DNA from: Chordicoccus furentiruminis
GTDB lineage: Bacteria; Bacillota; Clostridia; Lachnospirales; Lachnospiraceae
Direction: 5' to 3'
Length of the DNA: 64,000 nt
NCBI RefSeq assembly: GCF_019355395.1
Contig: NZ_CP048829.1
Location: 682,001-746,000, forward strand
Of the stretch, positions 63,318-64,000 are shown one piece after another. The notes below the pieces were generated by a model. It did not search any database, had not been told where the DNA came from, and saw nothing but the letters and a program-made list of their open reading frames with translations. Position 1 is the stretch's first letter. Every line of letters begins with the position of its first letter. The position numbers were made by a program, and so were the translations under genes.

Positions 63318-64000
63318 TTATGCCTTTTTCCACTCTGCCAGCACGATCTTATTGCCGCGGCTCCCGACGCAGGTGTAGGTGCAGAAGCCCCCGACGTTCT
63401 CCTGCATGACACTGCGGTTTGCGTAGTCCACGAGCCGGCTGCCCTTGTTCGTGCCGGTGGTGCTCCGGACGCAGCGGTACGCCGTCACGGAACGGCCCGT
63501 GACGATGTAGGCCATCGTCCTGCCCTTTTTGGCCCGGGACAGGTTCTTGAAACCCTGTTTCGCATGGTCGGCGATGATGACCTGGTACTTGTTCCGGTCG
63601 CCCGTCAGCTCGTTCAGGTCGATCCAGGCAGCGGCATCGTTCCATTCCGCCAGGCGCTGCATATAGGCCGCATTGCCTTTACTGGCGTTGCGGAGCGTGA
63701 CGCTGATGCCGAGATCCGGAATCACAAGGCGGCCCTTGCTGCCCTGCTTCTGGCGCATGGCCTTATTGACCAGAGCCGGGTACGTCTTCTTCCGGCAGGT
63801 GTTCCGGGTGGAACCCGGCGCGCGGCTGCCCTTCCGCGTAAGGCGGACCTGCAGTCCGGTCAGGTAGCAGGCATAGCCCTCCGTCCCGACGGCGCTGCCG
63901 TTCTTCGCCCATCCGGTCCAGCCCCATGTACGGGTGCAGACGCGATACCAGACGTCGTACCGGCGGGCCATATTGCCTGTCAGGCGGATCCTGATGCCCT
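63318..64000 (-). CDS. ChW-repeat protein with sortase-like domain (5' end outside window)
   Basis: The frame is open to the window edge, so the N terminus is missing. Residues at the edge, GWTGWAKNGSAVGTEGYACY with LTGLQVRL, form a ChW (clostridial hydrophobic W) repeat, found in secreted surface proteins. The C-terminal 130 residues resemble a sortase fold: LVIPDLGISVTL, then IIADHAKQGFKNL with a His, then GFCTYTCVGSRGNKI where TYTC stands for TLxTC. Sortases are normally membrane-anchored transpeptidases, so a ChW-linked form is unusual. The activity is inferred. Confidence 0.65.
   Translation of the reverse strand, partial: GIRIRLTGNMARRYDVWYRVCTRTWGWTGWAKNGSAVGTEGYACYLTGLQVRLTRKGSRAPGSTRNTCRKKTYPALVNKAMRQKQGSKGRLVIPDLGISVTLRNASKGNAAYMQRLAEWNDAAAWIDLNELTGDRNKYQVIIADHAKQGFKNLSRAKKGRTMAYIVTGRSVTAYRCVRSTTGTNKGSRLVDYANRSVMQENVGGFCTYTCVGSRGNKIVLAEWKKA

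Overview
The window is a GC-rich stretch of a Bacillota genome, most likely a Clostridia/Lachnospiraceae-type anaerobe. The evidence is strong AGGAGG ribosome-binding sites, TTGxxx-17-TATAAT promoters, a ChW-repeat wall protein, and a nearly complete acetogenic Wood-Ljungdahl gene island. Genus cannot be read from the sequence. Most genes lie on the minus strand.

Layout. (1) 0-5.2 kb, minus: ROK glucokinase (cut by the window edge), a MoxR-type ATPase, a VWA protein, a leucine-rich-repeat protein and an AraC regulator in one tight series. (2) 5.4-8.2 kb, plus: galT-galK, closed by a bidirectional terminator. (3) 8.3-30 kb, minus: the carbon-fixation island. The methyl branch is fhs, fchA, folD and metF, with a formate transporter. 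The carbonyl branch is CO dehydrogenase (cooS/acsA), two divergent acetyl-CoA synthases (acsB), both corrinoid protein subunits (acsD and an acsC fused to the methyltransferase acsE), the CooC maturation ATPase, a CooT-like and a His-rich putative nickel protein, and the corrinoid activator acsV with four small accessory genes. A cobalamin riboswitch with its own terminator heads the acsV unit. Internal promoters and terminators split the island into several units. metV, formate dehydrogenase, Rnf and hydrogenase are not in the window. (4) 30.1-35 kb: ribokinase, then an XdhD/YgfM-like molybdenum hydroxylase pair. (5) 35-43 kb, minus: dhaL, dhaK, a ribose-type ABC transporter and a LacI regulator, looking like uptake and phosphorylation of a short sugar. 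(6) 43-52.5 kb: HD hydrolase, DtxR regulator, MATE exporter, histidine phosphatase, secreted NlpC/P60-lectin protein, glycogen phosphorylase and an AraC regulator. (7) 52.6-58.8 kb, minus: tRNA-Ser(UGA), then a LacI regulator, GH51 arabinofuranosidase and a three-part sugar ABC transporter with a palindromic operator. (8) 59-64 kb: an accessory, defence-like region.

The two most striking items are in regions 3 and 8. In region 3, AcsC and AcsE are one 754-residue polypeptide with all expected active-site residues, and two intact AcsB paralogues sit about 5.4 kb apart. In region 8, an Rpn-type PD-(D/E)XK nuclease gene has a strong internal Shine-Dalgarno and ATG in front of its C-terminal domain. 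That is the gene-within-gene layout of Rpn toxin/antitoxin systems. The C-terminal (antitoxin) domain is repeated twice more downstream as free-standing copies that differ in the number of 8-residue VT-repeats. I do not recall this layout being described.

The same accessory region holds a SatD/DUF3307 pair under a dyad-flanked promoter. It also holds a HigB/HigA-like module whose toxin lacks a normal start codon: ATA stands at the expected position, and an in-frame ATG two codons upstream is followed by TGA. The end of a ChW-repeat/sortase-like surface protein runs off the window.
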